Under the pieces are notes generated by a model, which had not been told where the DNA came from, made no database searches, and saw only the letters and a program-made list of their open reading frames with translations. The position numbers and the translations under genes are program-made. 60,000 nt of DNA from Lingula anatina (taxonomy: Eukaryota > Brachiopoda > Lingulata > Lingulida > Lingulidae). Where the stretch lies: positions 296,204 to 356,203 of the forward strand of contig NW_019775378.1 of NCBI RefSeq assembly GCF_001039355.2, read 5' to 3'. Shown here in pieces: positions 26,401-39,190 of the stretch (within the stretch, counting starts at the first letter, position 1; the number at the start of each line of letters is the position of its first letter).

Positions 26401-27640
26401 GTTGATCTCAACTTTGTTGTTCCAATGGTTTCAATAAGTAATCATTTTGTCAATATAACATGGAAAACCTGAATCTATTTTTAAGTCTGTTTATTGATTA
26501 ATAAATAGCTGATTCAGCAATGAAAAATATTTATTTAATGAAGTGCTCATCAGCCAAGAGATAAGAAAAGGTAAATCACTGGTGTCTATATTGGGAATAG
26601 TGTCCCTATTAGGAACCATCTCCCTCTCTAATGATGCCCGGTTTTCTTCATTTCTGCATGAATTCACTTTTCTTTTTTTACAAGACCAAATTGATATATA
26701 TTGCCACACTGGTATTCATTACTAAAATCTCGCTGTAGGGATTTTAAAAAACCTTTCTAGATAATCTTTTCAACCCAACCTGTTCTTCCCTCCCACACCT
26801 GCTTCGACACATATCAACACAGATTAACCCATTTTTGTAGAAAAGCGAACATGTACATGTACAAACAAACATGTACATGACATCTAGCACATATTCCCAA
26901 CAAAAAGGAATTAGAACAGTAAACCAGCCATTCTGTAAGACCTGCATGATGAAACTGCAACCATTATAAATAAGAACTGCTGGTTCTATCAAATGCTGTC
27001 TCTGTCTACAAAAACCTTGTGAGACCTGCTTGATGATATTGCTACCCTTACAAAAAAACTCAATTTTTTCCAAAAACTGTCTTTGTCAACTAATCCACAA
27101 AACAAAATTTTTGAATATATAAGGAAGCCCGTGAAGCAATTAAACATTTCATGCTCATAAACAGGAAATATTAATTCGAGTGTTTACCTGAGATATTCCT
27201 TCCAGATCCAACTGAACTTCAGCTAATTCTGAGTATTTTATTTCTTTCTGGAGAGTTTCATTTAATCCTGGAAAGCCATCAAAAACTTAGAAAACATTTG
27301 AGAAAAAATCTGTTGTTGCCAATTTTACGTGTGAGAGGACTGATGAAATCAAATTGCGCCAACTCTTTGAACTAATGAAAAGGTAAGCAGCAAGTTATTA
27401 ACAAATTTATTCATAGCTTATTTCAGGAAACATAAATAATGACATGCATTTATCTCTTGGTATAAGAGCCTTCTCTAGAGTCATTTCAAAATTTTAAAGT
27501 TTTTAACGCTCATTTCTTTATAACTTAAGAACAGTTATATCATTAAGACACTGACCTAAGTTTGCAACATCAGCAGTGACAAGGTTGGGGGTCTTGCTGT
27601 GGATGTTCACATTCAAACATTCACATGTCAGGCGTACCAT
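17417..27640 (-). CDS. AKT1S1: Proline-rich Akt substrate 1 (PRAS40), complete
   Basis: PRAS40 binds Raptor, restrains mTORC1 and is released on phosphorylation by Akt and mTOR. Twelve coding exons, in transcript order: 27640-27556, 27267-27188, 25568-25434, 23236-23128, 22815-22707, 22050-21973, 19700-19612, 19352-19297, 18912-18795, 18553-18485, 17942-17815 and 17572-17417. Phases agree throughout, giving 403 residues. The start is an ATG in strong context (AAAATGG), after a non-coding first exon. The C-terminal part matches PRAS40: VFELEG...DLPAFDESDDD (TOS-like motif, about residues 287-309), SIPISVPMAF, then DPEHMAASIKALAL and FGDLPRPRHNT, with Thr390 in the Akt consensus RxRxxT. The last 13 residues are His/Arg-rich and unlike the vertebrate end. 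The N-terminal half has Cys pairs (C6/C8, C74/C77) and a coiled coil (about 140-200) with no counterpart in human PRAS40. Drosophila Lobe is the fly orthologue. Confidence 0.93.
21351..21376. repeat. (TTG)n microsatellite in AKT1S1 intron
   Basis: About eight TTG units within the 2.3-kb AKT1S1 intron between the exons at 22050-21973 and 19700-19612. The rest of that intron is AT-rich with no recognisable gene. Confidence 0.85.
22974..23034. repeat. Alternating purine-pyrimidine tract
   Basis: About 60 bases of nearly strict CA/TG/CG alternation in an AKT1S1 intron, between the exons at 22815-22707 and 23236-23128. Such tracts can adopt Z-DNA. Confidence 0.8.
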
Positions 27641-30600
27641 TTTTCCTTCCAGGTATCTCGTCTCAGCAGATTCAGGGTTAAGGTCTGTAAATAAACAAAA
27701 GTAAATTGGTTTACAATTTTCAAACCCAGGCAGTTATTATATGAATTTAGTTGATTAATTGTAAATATACCATAAATTCTAAAGGTGTTTGCTTGATCAA
27801 GTCTTATATCTTTTGTTAAAATGGAAATGTTCTTTGCCAGCAGCATTGCATCACTGATAGTGTTATTCCCCCTTCTAGATATCTTAGGCATCAGAATAAT
27901 TGTTTATTTGAAGAAACTAAATTTATAATCCAAAAGAAAAACTTAATGACACATTTTGGCTCTGACACTCTGAGGTTCAAGAATTGAAAGTTGACAAGAG
28001 TGAGTCACCCGAAATGTCGTCAGAATGCCACTGTGTAAAGGAGTTTTGATTACTTTGGTATGAGTATCCCACAAATTCATTTACCCATATGACAATTATT
28101 GTCGGTGGGGGTAGGATTATTTCTGTTTTGCAATCAGCCATGTTACACATGTCTATTAAGAAAAGCTATCTATTTATATTAACACTACAGCGATAATCGT
28201 TACACCATCCCTTTTCCATAAATGCAGAGTACACAAGATCATGTGATGATACCTGAACCACTGAACTGCACAAGGTAACAAGTACCAGTACATTCAGACA
28301 ATACAAAAAAATATGAACTTTTCTACCTGAGGGATGGTGCGCCATTCCATCATTATACAACAGACATTCAAAAAACCTGTTTCATTAAAACTGTACAAGT
28401 TAACCTTTTTGTTTGGTTATCAAAAAGTTGAAATAACAAAACTACTTTCTAAAGCTTGAAATCCCAGGAGATCAATTACTTTCCCTGGACTACTTATTAC
28501 TTCTTTTCAATAACCTTTTGATAGAGTGCGACTCTCAAAGCAGTGACCTAAATTCTACGCTTTAAGAACAGTATAGGTATACATGTATAAACATATTTTG
28601 CCTAACCCATTTTCATTTATTTGCTGTCAGCTTCGATTGGAATATAGATAGAACCATCAGACAATTGAATATTGTATGCACAACACAAACCTCCACAGGC
28701 GTAGAACTTAACATTGCAATTTCTGACACAGAAAACAATTTGTGATATAATAAACCCATGCTTATGGAGATTAAGCTGCAATTTTTAATCAAATTCAATA
28801 AAATGTCTCATCCTCAAAATAACAACACTCATAAATCAATTATTTTCACAGGAAACACTGACTTGATTTTAGACACCCTGTCTGTACCTAGATCATAAAG
28901 TGTATCATTACCTTTATAAATCCTAGCTCTTCTCCTGTATTATAACTATCTGTGGTGATAACTCACTCAAGTGACAAGGCTAATGAGTAACAGTCATATG
29001 TGTGACAAACACAAGCCATTCAAGATACCAACAAGGAAGAACCTCCGACATTTCATAATTTCCTAAATGTGGCTTACCTGATCCTTTATCCAGACAAACT
29101 GAAACTGTTTCAAAAAAAAATCCCCCTTAAACATGGCATTATGCCAAAATTTCATTATTACATGCCTGCAATTGCTTGTATTTGGTATACAGCAATGTTT
29201 GATTTCTAAAACCTATGTGCAGGTAAATGCATATACTTTCACTGATGTGATCTGTTATTTTTTGCAGAGGTGATGTCCAATTTTTAAATCATGTGACCTT
29301 GTGTCATGTATTAAACTTCAATAAGACCTCTTCCTGGGAAAAAAGCCATTTTTAGAAGCCGCATTTTAATTGTTCAAGGCAACCTTCACATATAGAAAGA
29401 CTAAAAGCTACTCTAATGCTGTGCACATTTGTTTCTCTGTAAATCCTACCTGAACAGAAAGATAATGATATGACTTTCTGGACAAGTTTCTGGTGTTGAC
29501 CTTGAACCTCAATGATTACATGGTCGAGGGATCAAAAGAAAGTTAGACAGCACATTAGCACATATTACTGCTCTGCCACATAAAGAGAAAATATCAACAA
29601 AACTGCATGGCAAAATACCTGCATCAATAATGAATAGGCAATGAGCTATATTTGTCCTAACACCATGGAATAATCTTAAGTGAATACCTGCTAAGAGTCA
29701 CATACACATGCACACATGAAATAAAGAAAGCAAGAATTGAGTATTTCTCTATTTCCAGTTTTCAAAGCCGAAAAAAAGTAACCTATAATATCAGTTTAAA
29801 TACTAACTTAAGAAATAAAACTATTGTGTAGAAAAAAAATTTCCACAAAAAATAAATCCAAAAAAAACTGATATTGTATAAAGCAAACTGTAAAAGACAA
29901 TGTGGACAGAGAGTTCATCTCCACTCTAGGGTCGTTCTTCAATCTTCACATCCATGTTAAATCAATCACCATTATAAAATGAAATGGCTAGGTTTAAATA
30001 CAGTACAAGGAGGCTGAGGCAGGAAGTACAGACTGGGTCAGGGCTGTGATTGTATCTGAGAATCAATAATTCCCAGCACCACACATGCAACAGCTTGGGT
30101 TATATCTATAGGTTATATCTTCCTAGGGACCTATAAAGACCCTGTGTAAATACTGTAAAGCTGGCTAATCTTGTATATCAAGGATATTGGGATTTACATC
30201 CAAGTAAATTGAAATTTTAATTGCTAGCAAATGATGCTGCACTCTTCTTTTCATCTATAAAAATTGAAATTTTTACAATATATGATATATACATGTGACA
30301 TTCTTATACCCCATCATCTTTTTTTAATGTAATTTGCTTTTATTTCAAATCACCCATGCTAAGATGTGTTTGAACAAAATTCTTGCAATCTTAGCAATAC
30401 TTCTGCAGTTAAGAGCTTCTTTGTATAAAAGCAAAATCATTTAAGTGAAATTTAAGAAAGTTAAGATAACAATTGCCTTATATAGGTGACTTGTAATTAA
30501 TCAGCTGACAATTTTATACACCACTTTATGGACCACATTTTGTTTTAATGAAGTAAACAAGTATTTTTTTTCTTCTGTCATAATCTATGATTATTTTTTT

Positions 30601-31319
30601 AATCTGACCTTAATAAGAAACACTGTTGTATATCTGATTCTTAATCATTTACTTACTAATATTTGATTTAAATTTAGAGAGTCAAACTATTTAGGCATTA
30701 CCCTAGAATTACTAATACCTTTATCAAACTAATCTTGCAACCAAAGTAATCTTGCGGCTGGAGTATATATGAGTTATGAAAAAACCCAAAGTAATCTTGC
30801 GGCTGGAGTATATATGAGTTATGAAAAACCCCAAAGTAATCTTGCTGCTGGAGTATATATGAGTTAAAAAAAACCCCAAAGTAATCTTGTGGCTGGAGTA
30901 TATATGAGTTATAAAAAAAAACTTTACTAAACTATTCTTGCGGCTGGAGTATGTATGAGTAATAAAAAAAACCTTTACCAAACTAATCTTGCGGCTGGAG
31001 TATATATATATATGAGTTATAATAAGCTAACGATGTACACATAACATAATTATCCAGTGGATATAAAACATAATAATAGTACAATTAGCAGAAAACTATA
31101 TGAAATCACAATACTACGTTCAAATATCATTTCGCTTCAGGAATATTTGCACATTACTGCCAAAAGGATCAAGAAGAAAAAACACTAGAAATGGAACAAT
31201 AAAACTCAAACTGATTGAAATGCTTAGTCTGGAAAGGGGGTCACAGAGACCGTCGCCGTGTAATTAATTTAAATGCACATTGCGGCGTGAAATCTACAAG
31301 TTAGCGAGCGATCACATAC
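27641..31319 (-). other. AKT1S1 5' UTR end and intron 1
   Basis: The coding exon continues as 5' UTR to 27684, where a TTACAG acceptor precedes it. Intron 1 spans 31319-27685. It is AT-rich and holds a six-copy minisatellite at 30731-31024. The open frames at 28166-28360 and 28613-28798 show no family similarity. No further exon could be supported. Confidence 0.65.
30731..31024. repeat. Minisatellite, about 45-52 bp unit, six copies
   Basis: Units share the core CTTGCGGCTGGAGTATATAT followed by GAGTTAT and an A-rich linker. Copies begin near 30749, 30793, 30839, 30883, 30934 and 30986, after a degenerate start at about 30731. Linker length varies (AAAACCC to AAAAAAAACTTTACTAAAC), and the last copy has an expanded TA run. 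It lies in AKT1S1 intron 1, about 300 bp from the first exon. Confidence 0.93.
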
Positions 31320-31440
31320 CTGATTGTTATGTGCTGCTTTTGAATTATTGCACAGGGAAGACTTGTTTCTATCACACACAATCGGTTGCAGTACTTGCTC
31401 CTACGCGGTTGATCAGCTGCTCGCTATGACATATGATAAC
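31320..31440 (-). other. AKT1S1: AKT1S1 non-coding first exon
   Basis: On the minus strand a good donor (AATCAG/gtatgtg) closes at 31320. The segment before it has no ATG opening a long frame; one ATG at about 31430 hits a stop after one codon. It fits a 5' UTR exon splicing to the acceptor at 27684. The upstream limit, about 31440, is a guess because the transcription start is not visible. Confidence 0.5.
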
Positions 31441-33159
31441 AAATCTGTGGAAAATTACCAGAACAACATGACCTTGAAGAGTTACTGTGGATTTTGAGTT
31501 TAGTTTTCTTTTTTTCCCCCGTTGGGGAGTTTCAGCTTATTTGGATTTTTTTTAATATACCTTTGGATACTGCAACATCATTTGCAAGTATCAAAATGAA
31601 ATGATACATACCACATTATTAAATATTGTTAATATTCTGACAACGAAACTTTAGTAGTGTTTGAGTACGAAACCACCCGAGGTTAGCCGAGTGTATGAGT
31701 TAACCTTGCTGTATCAATAGTTCACCTTGCTGTTGATTTGGCCAGGACAAATAATACTAAGCCGAATGTTGCGCTAAATCCTGATATGCTTGCCTAAAGT
31801 TTTAACTTCCCAGAAAAAAATTATTATTATGAATTATTATTATGAATAACCATTTATTGAGGGTATTTATGTTGAGAGAATGGAGAAGAGACTGGAGAAC
31901 ACGATGAGTGCCTTGTTTTCAGTTGTTTATTTATTTTTTTTTACCAAGCAACAAGATACAATATATAATATTTTAGATATAATATTTTTTTAAAGAGCTT
32001 TTACCCATAAACTGTTTCTCGTTTCAACCCCTAATTTCAATTTTTATTGTTTTTAATGCATAATTTAATTAATCATTTTATTTTCACATCGTAAACTGTA
32101 GCCTAATAAATAACTAAAAAAAAAGTTTTTGACCAGTACAAGCCTTAATTGGGACGGGTTCTACCTGTACACATCCTGAGCTTCGTAAAAGACATGTATT
32201 TAAGAGATTTCTAAAGCCACACTCTAGACAATTGTAAATAGCATTCTCACCTTCGTTATCTTATTTCTTCAACTCCTCGGTACATGTCACCAACTTAACA
32301 CCCTAGGTGCTAGACAAATAGGCTACTATCCTTTTTGACCACCCTTGATGGCTGTTCAGGTTAGGCATAATTAAAAGAGAGACACTTTACCGACCCATGG
32401 CCGATTAGCGATGAAGGCAAGAAATGCTTTGAAGCTCAATACGAAAAAACTCAAAATCATGCTTATGCCTACAACGGTTTAGACCCAGGAGCCGCTACAT
32501 ATGCACCTAAAAAGTAAGTTGGTTTTTCTATATATTAGCCTACGCGAAAACACGTGGTTATTTCAAAGTCGTCCATGTACGTATTAACGCGTACTTCTTT
32601 ATTTCTCAAAATGTTTGCATAATAAAGAAAAAAGAAGGTATATGTCTTTTCTTTTGTGTAATGTTCAACCTTTCCGCGTAGATTTTTAAACAATTCATCA
32701 AAATAATTTCTAAAAATCATTAAACAATTTATAAAAATAATTAAATAACCTATAAAAATATTAATAATCAAAGATTTGTTAAAATAATTTACATCCCAGT
32801 GGAATTTTACTGAACCTTTCCCCGCGGAAAAAAATCATAAATGTCTCTGGTAGATTAGACCCCACTAAGGATATCCAACCGGGTGTCCAACAGGACCCTT
32901 GTAGACATTTTATTTTACTTTTGATGGGAGAAAAAAATCAAAATGGCCATCAGTACCTATATTTTAGGTATTTTTCATTTAAGCATTGCAATGTTAAGGT
33001 TACTGTATGTAACGGTTACGGTTAAACCGTCAATATGTATATTTTGTTGTATTTTTACGAATGAGAATATGCCAAATGTCACATCTTATTCTTATTTTTC
33101 CCATACAGACATTGTAACTTTAGCCAATTGAAGCATAATTGAAGGGTCTTTATAGGGGG
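31441..33159. promoter_or_regulatory. Shared upstream region of AKT1S1 and NOX5
   Basis: AKT1S1 (-) and NOX5 (+) are transcribed away from each other across this stretch of about 1.7 kb. It is AT-rich, without an obvious TATA box or CpG island by eye. A separate open segment ending in a good donor at 32513 is listed on its own. The short frames at 32535-32771 (-) and 32943-33131 (+) are not supported as genes. Confidence 0.5.
32372..32513 (+). other. Possible alternative upstream NOX5 exon
   Basis: An open frame (FTDPWPISDEGKKC... to ...GAATYAPKK) ends at a strong donor AAA/gtaagt in phase 2. That is exactly the phase needed to join the NOX5 exon at 33729. It has no in-frame ATG and a TAA stop shortly before it, so it would need a further upstream exon. 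The better supported start exon at 33160-33176 uses the same phase. It could be an alternative 5' exon or chance. Confidence 0.3.
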
Positions 33160-36100
33160 ATGGCAAACATACGAAGGTGAGTTTAACGACATATTTTCCC
33201 TGAATAAACTTCATTAATTTATCCAGATGAAGATGATGTTTAGTATCAAATTCACGACATCCTGGCAACAAATATGCGACAAAAACTTGACGAAAACAGA
33301 AATCAGTGCCTTTTCAAGTGCAGATCTCTTTAAACTAGATTATTTCCAATACGTGATTTTCTTTCACATTAAGGATGCAATTTGAAACTTTCATGTCTTA
33401 TATCCGTGCTTAGAGCTAAAATGTGAACATTTTCTGATGTCATTTTAGGATTTCTAAATTACCATTTCAAATAAGGAGTACACATGTACTGTCATCTCTG
33501 TTGATGCAAGAAATTGTAACTTCTTGGTTGATGGAAGCCAAGTCTTTGTCTTATTTCTCAGTGGCAAAAGAGCTTCGAATAAGGTTTAATCCACCTCGTT
33601 AAGTACAAGGTATTGAATGCCTAGGCCTACCAGAAATTATCAAGTTAAGTTAGAGTCTACGCATAAGCCATGGTCTTTCACACCTATTTCAATGCGATGT
33701 GACTTGCAATTTATTTCTCTTATTTCAGAAACGACCCTGAAAACAAACGGTTATCAAGAAAAATCACGAAAGTAACTGGAGGATGTAAGGAAATAACACA
33801 GGAAGAATTTCGCAAGATCGTCAACTCTAAAAATGTAAGACATTGTTTGGAATTCCAAGCCTCTCTGTCTACATAATGCAGATAATTTTGGACCTACCGT
33901 AAACACAGTATGTGATGGCCATGAGAAAACTGGTACATGTATTACATTCATTTTCACTAAGATGGCCCCACAAAATAAATATCCCATGATGCTATGTAAT
34001 CTGAATATCTACCATCAGAGGCCTATGAAAATATTCCCGCAAGAGTTGTATATACGTTAAATTTGTTCTTCGGTTTTTTTTTTACTTACACTAGCCTCTA
34101 ACAGTTTTAAAATGCCCGAGAAAACCAACTTCTGAAAATGTTCTTACGGTTATGGTCTTGAAATGAAATGAAAACCCCGCTATATTGGATTATCATTACC
34201 TCCGCCAAGGAGGTTGTTTTGGTTGTTTTAATTGAATTTATGCATTTTTTGTTAAATTCTCAATTTAGCCTATTGATTTTACAGGATTACCTAAGCGCCC
34301 GCCTTTTTGCTATCTTGGACAAAGACAATTCAAAAACCATTCAGCTAGACGAATTCATCAGCGCCATTGATCTTCTGTCTCAAGGTAGCAGCACAGATAA
34401 GCTAAAGTTTCTATTCGATGTATATGACGCCGATGGTGAGTTATTTATATGTAAGCGTATGCTTTAATTTCTTTAAAAGAGTTAAAGGCGCATTGTGTTT
34501 AAGACAAGAAGCATAGCGATTTGCTAAAGGTAAATAATAATAATAGTAATAATAATAATAATCCTTACGACTGGCGCACCCAGCAGTTCGCCGTGACTGT
34601 TAGCAGTATACATAACAATCATTCCAAAAATCCATTTCATGATCACCGGTACCTTGAATTTGGCTAGACAGTGAAGTAGATAATGTCCACATTTGAACAT
34701 TTATCTACACATTTTGTCAAATCTAATTATATGTGCACACCGCGTAACGTAACGTTGCTGACGTTGAAATCATTCTCATGCCACCCCATCGGTTTTTATT
34801 TTCCCCCATCACATTCATTCATGAATTAATTACTCAAATATTTCATTCAATATCCCTTTTTTTTTTTTTTTTTTTTTTTGCTCTGCACCATTCGTATTAC
34901 TGTGTTTTGGCAGACGTACCTGTTCTTCTTATTTAGATAATGGTGAGCTGTCCCGAGAGGAGCTGGGCGCCATGCTACGCGCTTGTATCGAGGAGAGTTC
35001 CTTGGCAATGGCAGATGATATATTTTCGCGTCTTACAAGTCTCCTGTGGGATGAGCTAGATATCGACCAATCTGGAAGCGTTTCTTTCGACGAACTGAGG
35101 GAAACGCTCGAAAAACGGCCGAACGTCCTAGAGAATCTTACTATTAGGTAGGCCCTACGTGTGCGCCGCCATTTCTTTGCATAAATTGTTCTTTTATTAT
35201 TATTATTTTGGAGAAAACGTTCATGCCTCAAATTTGATGCAAGAGATGAAAAAAAATTATTTATGAAATGATGAAAAGATTTATCAAGCTTAAGATTAAA
35301 AACATGTACAAAGGTTCAAAGACTGAGAAATATCCACCTCAAATGGTATTGCTCATATATCTTTCGAATAAGGTCTTATTTAATATTGTTTATGTTGTGA
35401 ACTTGTTGATGATTTCAGTGCCTTGGGTTGGCTGAAGCTTTCAAAAGACTGGCGGGAATCTGTCGTGCGTTTACCTGGTCGCCGAGAGATTAGAACGTAC
35501 ATCCAGAACAACGCCCAGTTCATATTCTTCCATGCAGTGTTCGCCTGTTTCAACATCCTCCTGTTTTTGGAAGCGTTCGTTCGCCACTGGTTGAATAGCA
35601 GCCACCTGCTTGTCTGCATCGCACGTGGCACAGGTACAAACAGTTTATAATACTTTGTCTTGGAGTGAGGTCACTGAAGTGACAATAGAAGTAAAATGCG
35701 CTTGATCATGTTTCATGCTTTTGCTTCAGAAAAAAAACATTATTTCTTGCTTTTGTTTTATCCGCCAGGTTCTTGTCTAAACTTTACCAGTATACTTATT
35801 GTAATACTGGTTTTAAGGCAGATTTTGAACTGGGTGAGATCTACATGGCTGTATAGATTTCTACCATTTGATGACCATATTGCCTTACACAGAGTGGTTG
35901 GTAGCACTATTGTTTTACACGCTGTGCTGCATGGAGTTTGTCACACGTGCTATAACGGTGAGTCAATTTGCTACTTTATCGTCCGTTTTTCCTATCAATG
36001 CACTTGATACCCTGACGGTATTAGCTATCCCCCCCCCCCAAAAAAAAAAAAAAAAAAGTGGAGAAGGTACATATTGAAGAGGTTGCCAAACAAAGTGTCG

Positions 36101-39100
36101 AGCATTAGGCCTACATCGATAAAATATTTTTCGACATTATTTGGTATAAGTTCATTCATATTTTGGATGTCGATACACTGTTATTACTATTAACATTTAA
36201 CATAAAATCAACAACAATTTCAATATTAGCTGTTGGTTGAAGAAAAATCACTACTTCATTCCGTTTTAGCGGATATTTATACGTTTTTATTTCGTTTAAG
36301 CTTAATATGTACTTCATTGTTTTGTATCTATTCAGTCAGTTTAATTTATTATATCTGTTAAATTCCGTGACAAATAAGAATTCACATGCTTATGACAGAA
36401 ACTGTTAACAACTCAACGTTTTGACAAAAGTTGAAAAAGAATAACGAATAAAATGACAAAAATGAACTATCAAACCCCGAAAATTATATACTAATCAATC
36501 TATATTCCAGCGTTTGTGGTGAAGAAGAACTGGGGTTTGTGGTTCATTGATCCATATGTTCTCACCGGGTGGATACTGTTGGCTATTCTACTGAGTATCT
36601 TCTGCTTTTCCTTACCCGTAGTGCGGCGGAAGTTGTTCAGCGTGAGAATAACTAAGATAACCTAATATAATTATCCTCACCCCTGCATTATTTTCTACTC
36701 TGTGAACCTGGGTTTTTGCGATAAGAGTCGATTATCAATAACGTGAACTTTTGACGGTCTGTTATGGCATCATTTATTATTTCTTTGGCTTGTATTTCGT
36801 ATCATTTAGTATGCAGTGTAAGCAACCTGTTGAATGCGTATAGTTGGATGCAATTTGCCGAATCAAATACATAAAAACAATTTGCAATGCAGGGACTAAA
36901 TAAATACTACTGTATTTCAAATTGAAGACTATAATTTTCACTAAGTAAACATTCGTTTGTCAAGTTAAACGATCTTTGTTTTATCAATATTATAGTCATT
37001 TTCTAATTTCGTTCTATTTTACATACATTTTTAGGTCTTTTTCTTCGCCCACCATCTCTACATACCATACTGGGTTATTTTACTGGTTCATGGCAAGAAC
37101 TTCTGGAAATGGTTCCTGTTTCCTGGTTTGGCATTTCTGGTGGAGAAGTTGATGCGGTCTCCGTGTCTCAATAAAAAGAAGAAAAGTAAAATTCTGAAGG
37201 GAGAGGCGCTGCCTTCTAAGGTATTCCATTAGTGCATCTCGCATCTGCACATGCACAGTGTATACATGCATTGTGCTTTATTTGGTATTTAATTTTATTC
37301 ACGAACAAATATTCATTTATTAGAAAAATACCGATCAAGATCTTACACAAAAGACGTTTTATTTTCAGGTAACAAAGCTGGTCATTACGAAACCACCTTA
37401 CTTCTATTTCAATGCCGGAGATTACGTGCTGTTGAATATCCCCGTCATCAGTAGATACGAGTGGCATCCCTTTACCATTAGCAGTGCACCGGAGGAAGCA
37501 GGTTAGTGTCACTGGGAGCTACTGGGAAACGAGAGTGGGTTGATTTGTAATTACACTTTTCACCTACATTTCTTTAGGTGATAGAATTGTTTTTCCCAAA
37601 ACTTTGCATTGTTTCAAGTGCCAATCTATTGTTGTATCACTATAAACAATATACATCACCATTTGATGGAAGCCCTGGTATTGTCAAATAATCACCTCAA
37701 ACAAAAGACAAAAATTAAAATTCTGACGGGCGAGGTGACGTGTTTACAGATATAGGCATCTGTTCTTTTTGTCCATTTTGAATTACAGGGCAACATTATA
37801 ATTTACCAAGGGGCTTGATTTCTTTACACAACCTATCTTTCCATAACTAAAGGAACACAATGATTCTCGTAAACATCCTGTTTTACCTCCGCCACTTGAA
37901 GAATGTTATGTTTTCACCTCCATTTGTTAGTTTATCAGCCTAACTCAAAGAATTTTGGATGGATTTTGATAAAAATTTTCAGGATAGGTCAAAAATGGGT
38001 TAACTAAAGTGATTAGATTTTAGTGTGGTTCATTAATTAATGGTTAATTTTTAGCGAATAATTGGCCTTGGCAGAGGTTTGCGCCTTCTTTTTAATTTAA
38101 GTCATTGTTCATTATAGGAGTATTCACTGTTCATATAAGAGGCGTAGGTGTGTGGACGAACAAGACATACCAGCATTTTAAAGTAAAAAACGATGTTGAA
38201 AAACACTGCAAGCAGAGCTTATCGTCAATAGGGAAAAAGAGGAAAATATGCACTGAGAACACAGGACAAATACGCTCATCGTCTGCACCCGAGTGGCTAC
38301 CAAAGCAGGAGGAGGTACCAGGTACACCGCGTCGGAATAGAAGCAATCCCACCGTGATTTTCGTTGACGAAAGCATCAATACACACTCTTACGGGTTCAT
38401 CGACAGATCGTTGGAATCAGACTCAGTGCAGGAATTGTACCTGGAGGAGGCTTCCACTGGTGGTAATCAGCTGTACCCATGTGTCAGTAGCTCAAAAGAG
38501 CGACACATATCTGTGGACTCTGGGTATCAGTGTGAAACCCTCATAAAAAATGATCAGCGACCGCCAAGAGGTGTACAGAGTGACCCAGAAATGTCGCTTG
38601 CATCAGACGACGATGATTTACTGGAGGTAAAAATGATTTTTATGTTGGTAAATGGTTAACTCTTTTTTAAGAACTGAAAGAGTTAAAGATATATCGCAAT
38701 CAATGGGCCTAAATCATCTCTTTAATTTGGTCTTCTCGTATATTCATGAGTTCAGGTCTACATTGACGGCCCCTACGGTACTGCCTCCGCTGGTATATAC
38801 CGGGCACAACACGCTGTTCTGGTGGCTGCAGGAATAGGTGTCACCCCGTTTGCCAGCATCTTGCAGAGCATCATGTACAGGTTCAATGCCGCCAATCACC
38901 AGTGTCCAGATTGTCGCTTTTGTTGGACTGATGATAAAGCAGCCAGCCTTGGTAATATGAAGCTTAGAAAGGTAAATGTACCCATCTATGAAAATCTTAT
39001 GGCTGTTTGACCAAAGCAGACAACCATACAATTTCAAAATGGACACTTTTCCGTTCTAAATATATTCCGTTCTATATATATATATATATATATTGGTTTA

Positions 39101-39129
39101 TGTCATGGCTTTACCAAAGTCTCTTTCAC

Positions 39130-39190
<61 letters not shown>

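Noticed and set aside
26936-27091. Two loosely similar blocks around AGACCTGC(A/T)TGATGA
   Set aside because: Similarity is patchy and short; it may be a very old duplication but cannot be supported by eye.
30001-30030. GGAGGCTGAGGCAGGAAG, resembling a primate Alu segment
   Set aside because: Only a short match, with no Alu sequence on either side; chance similarity in an invertebrate genome.
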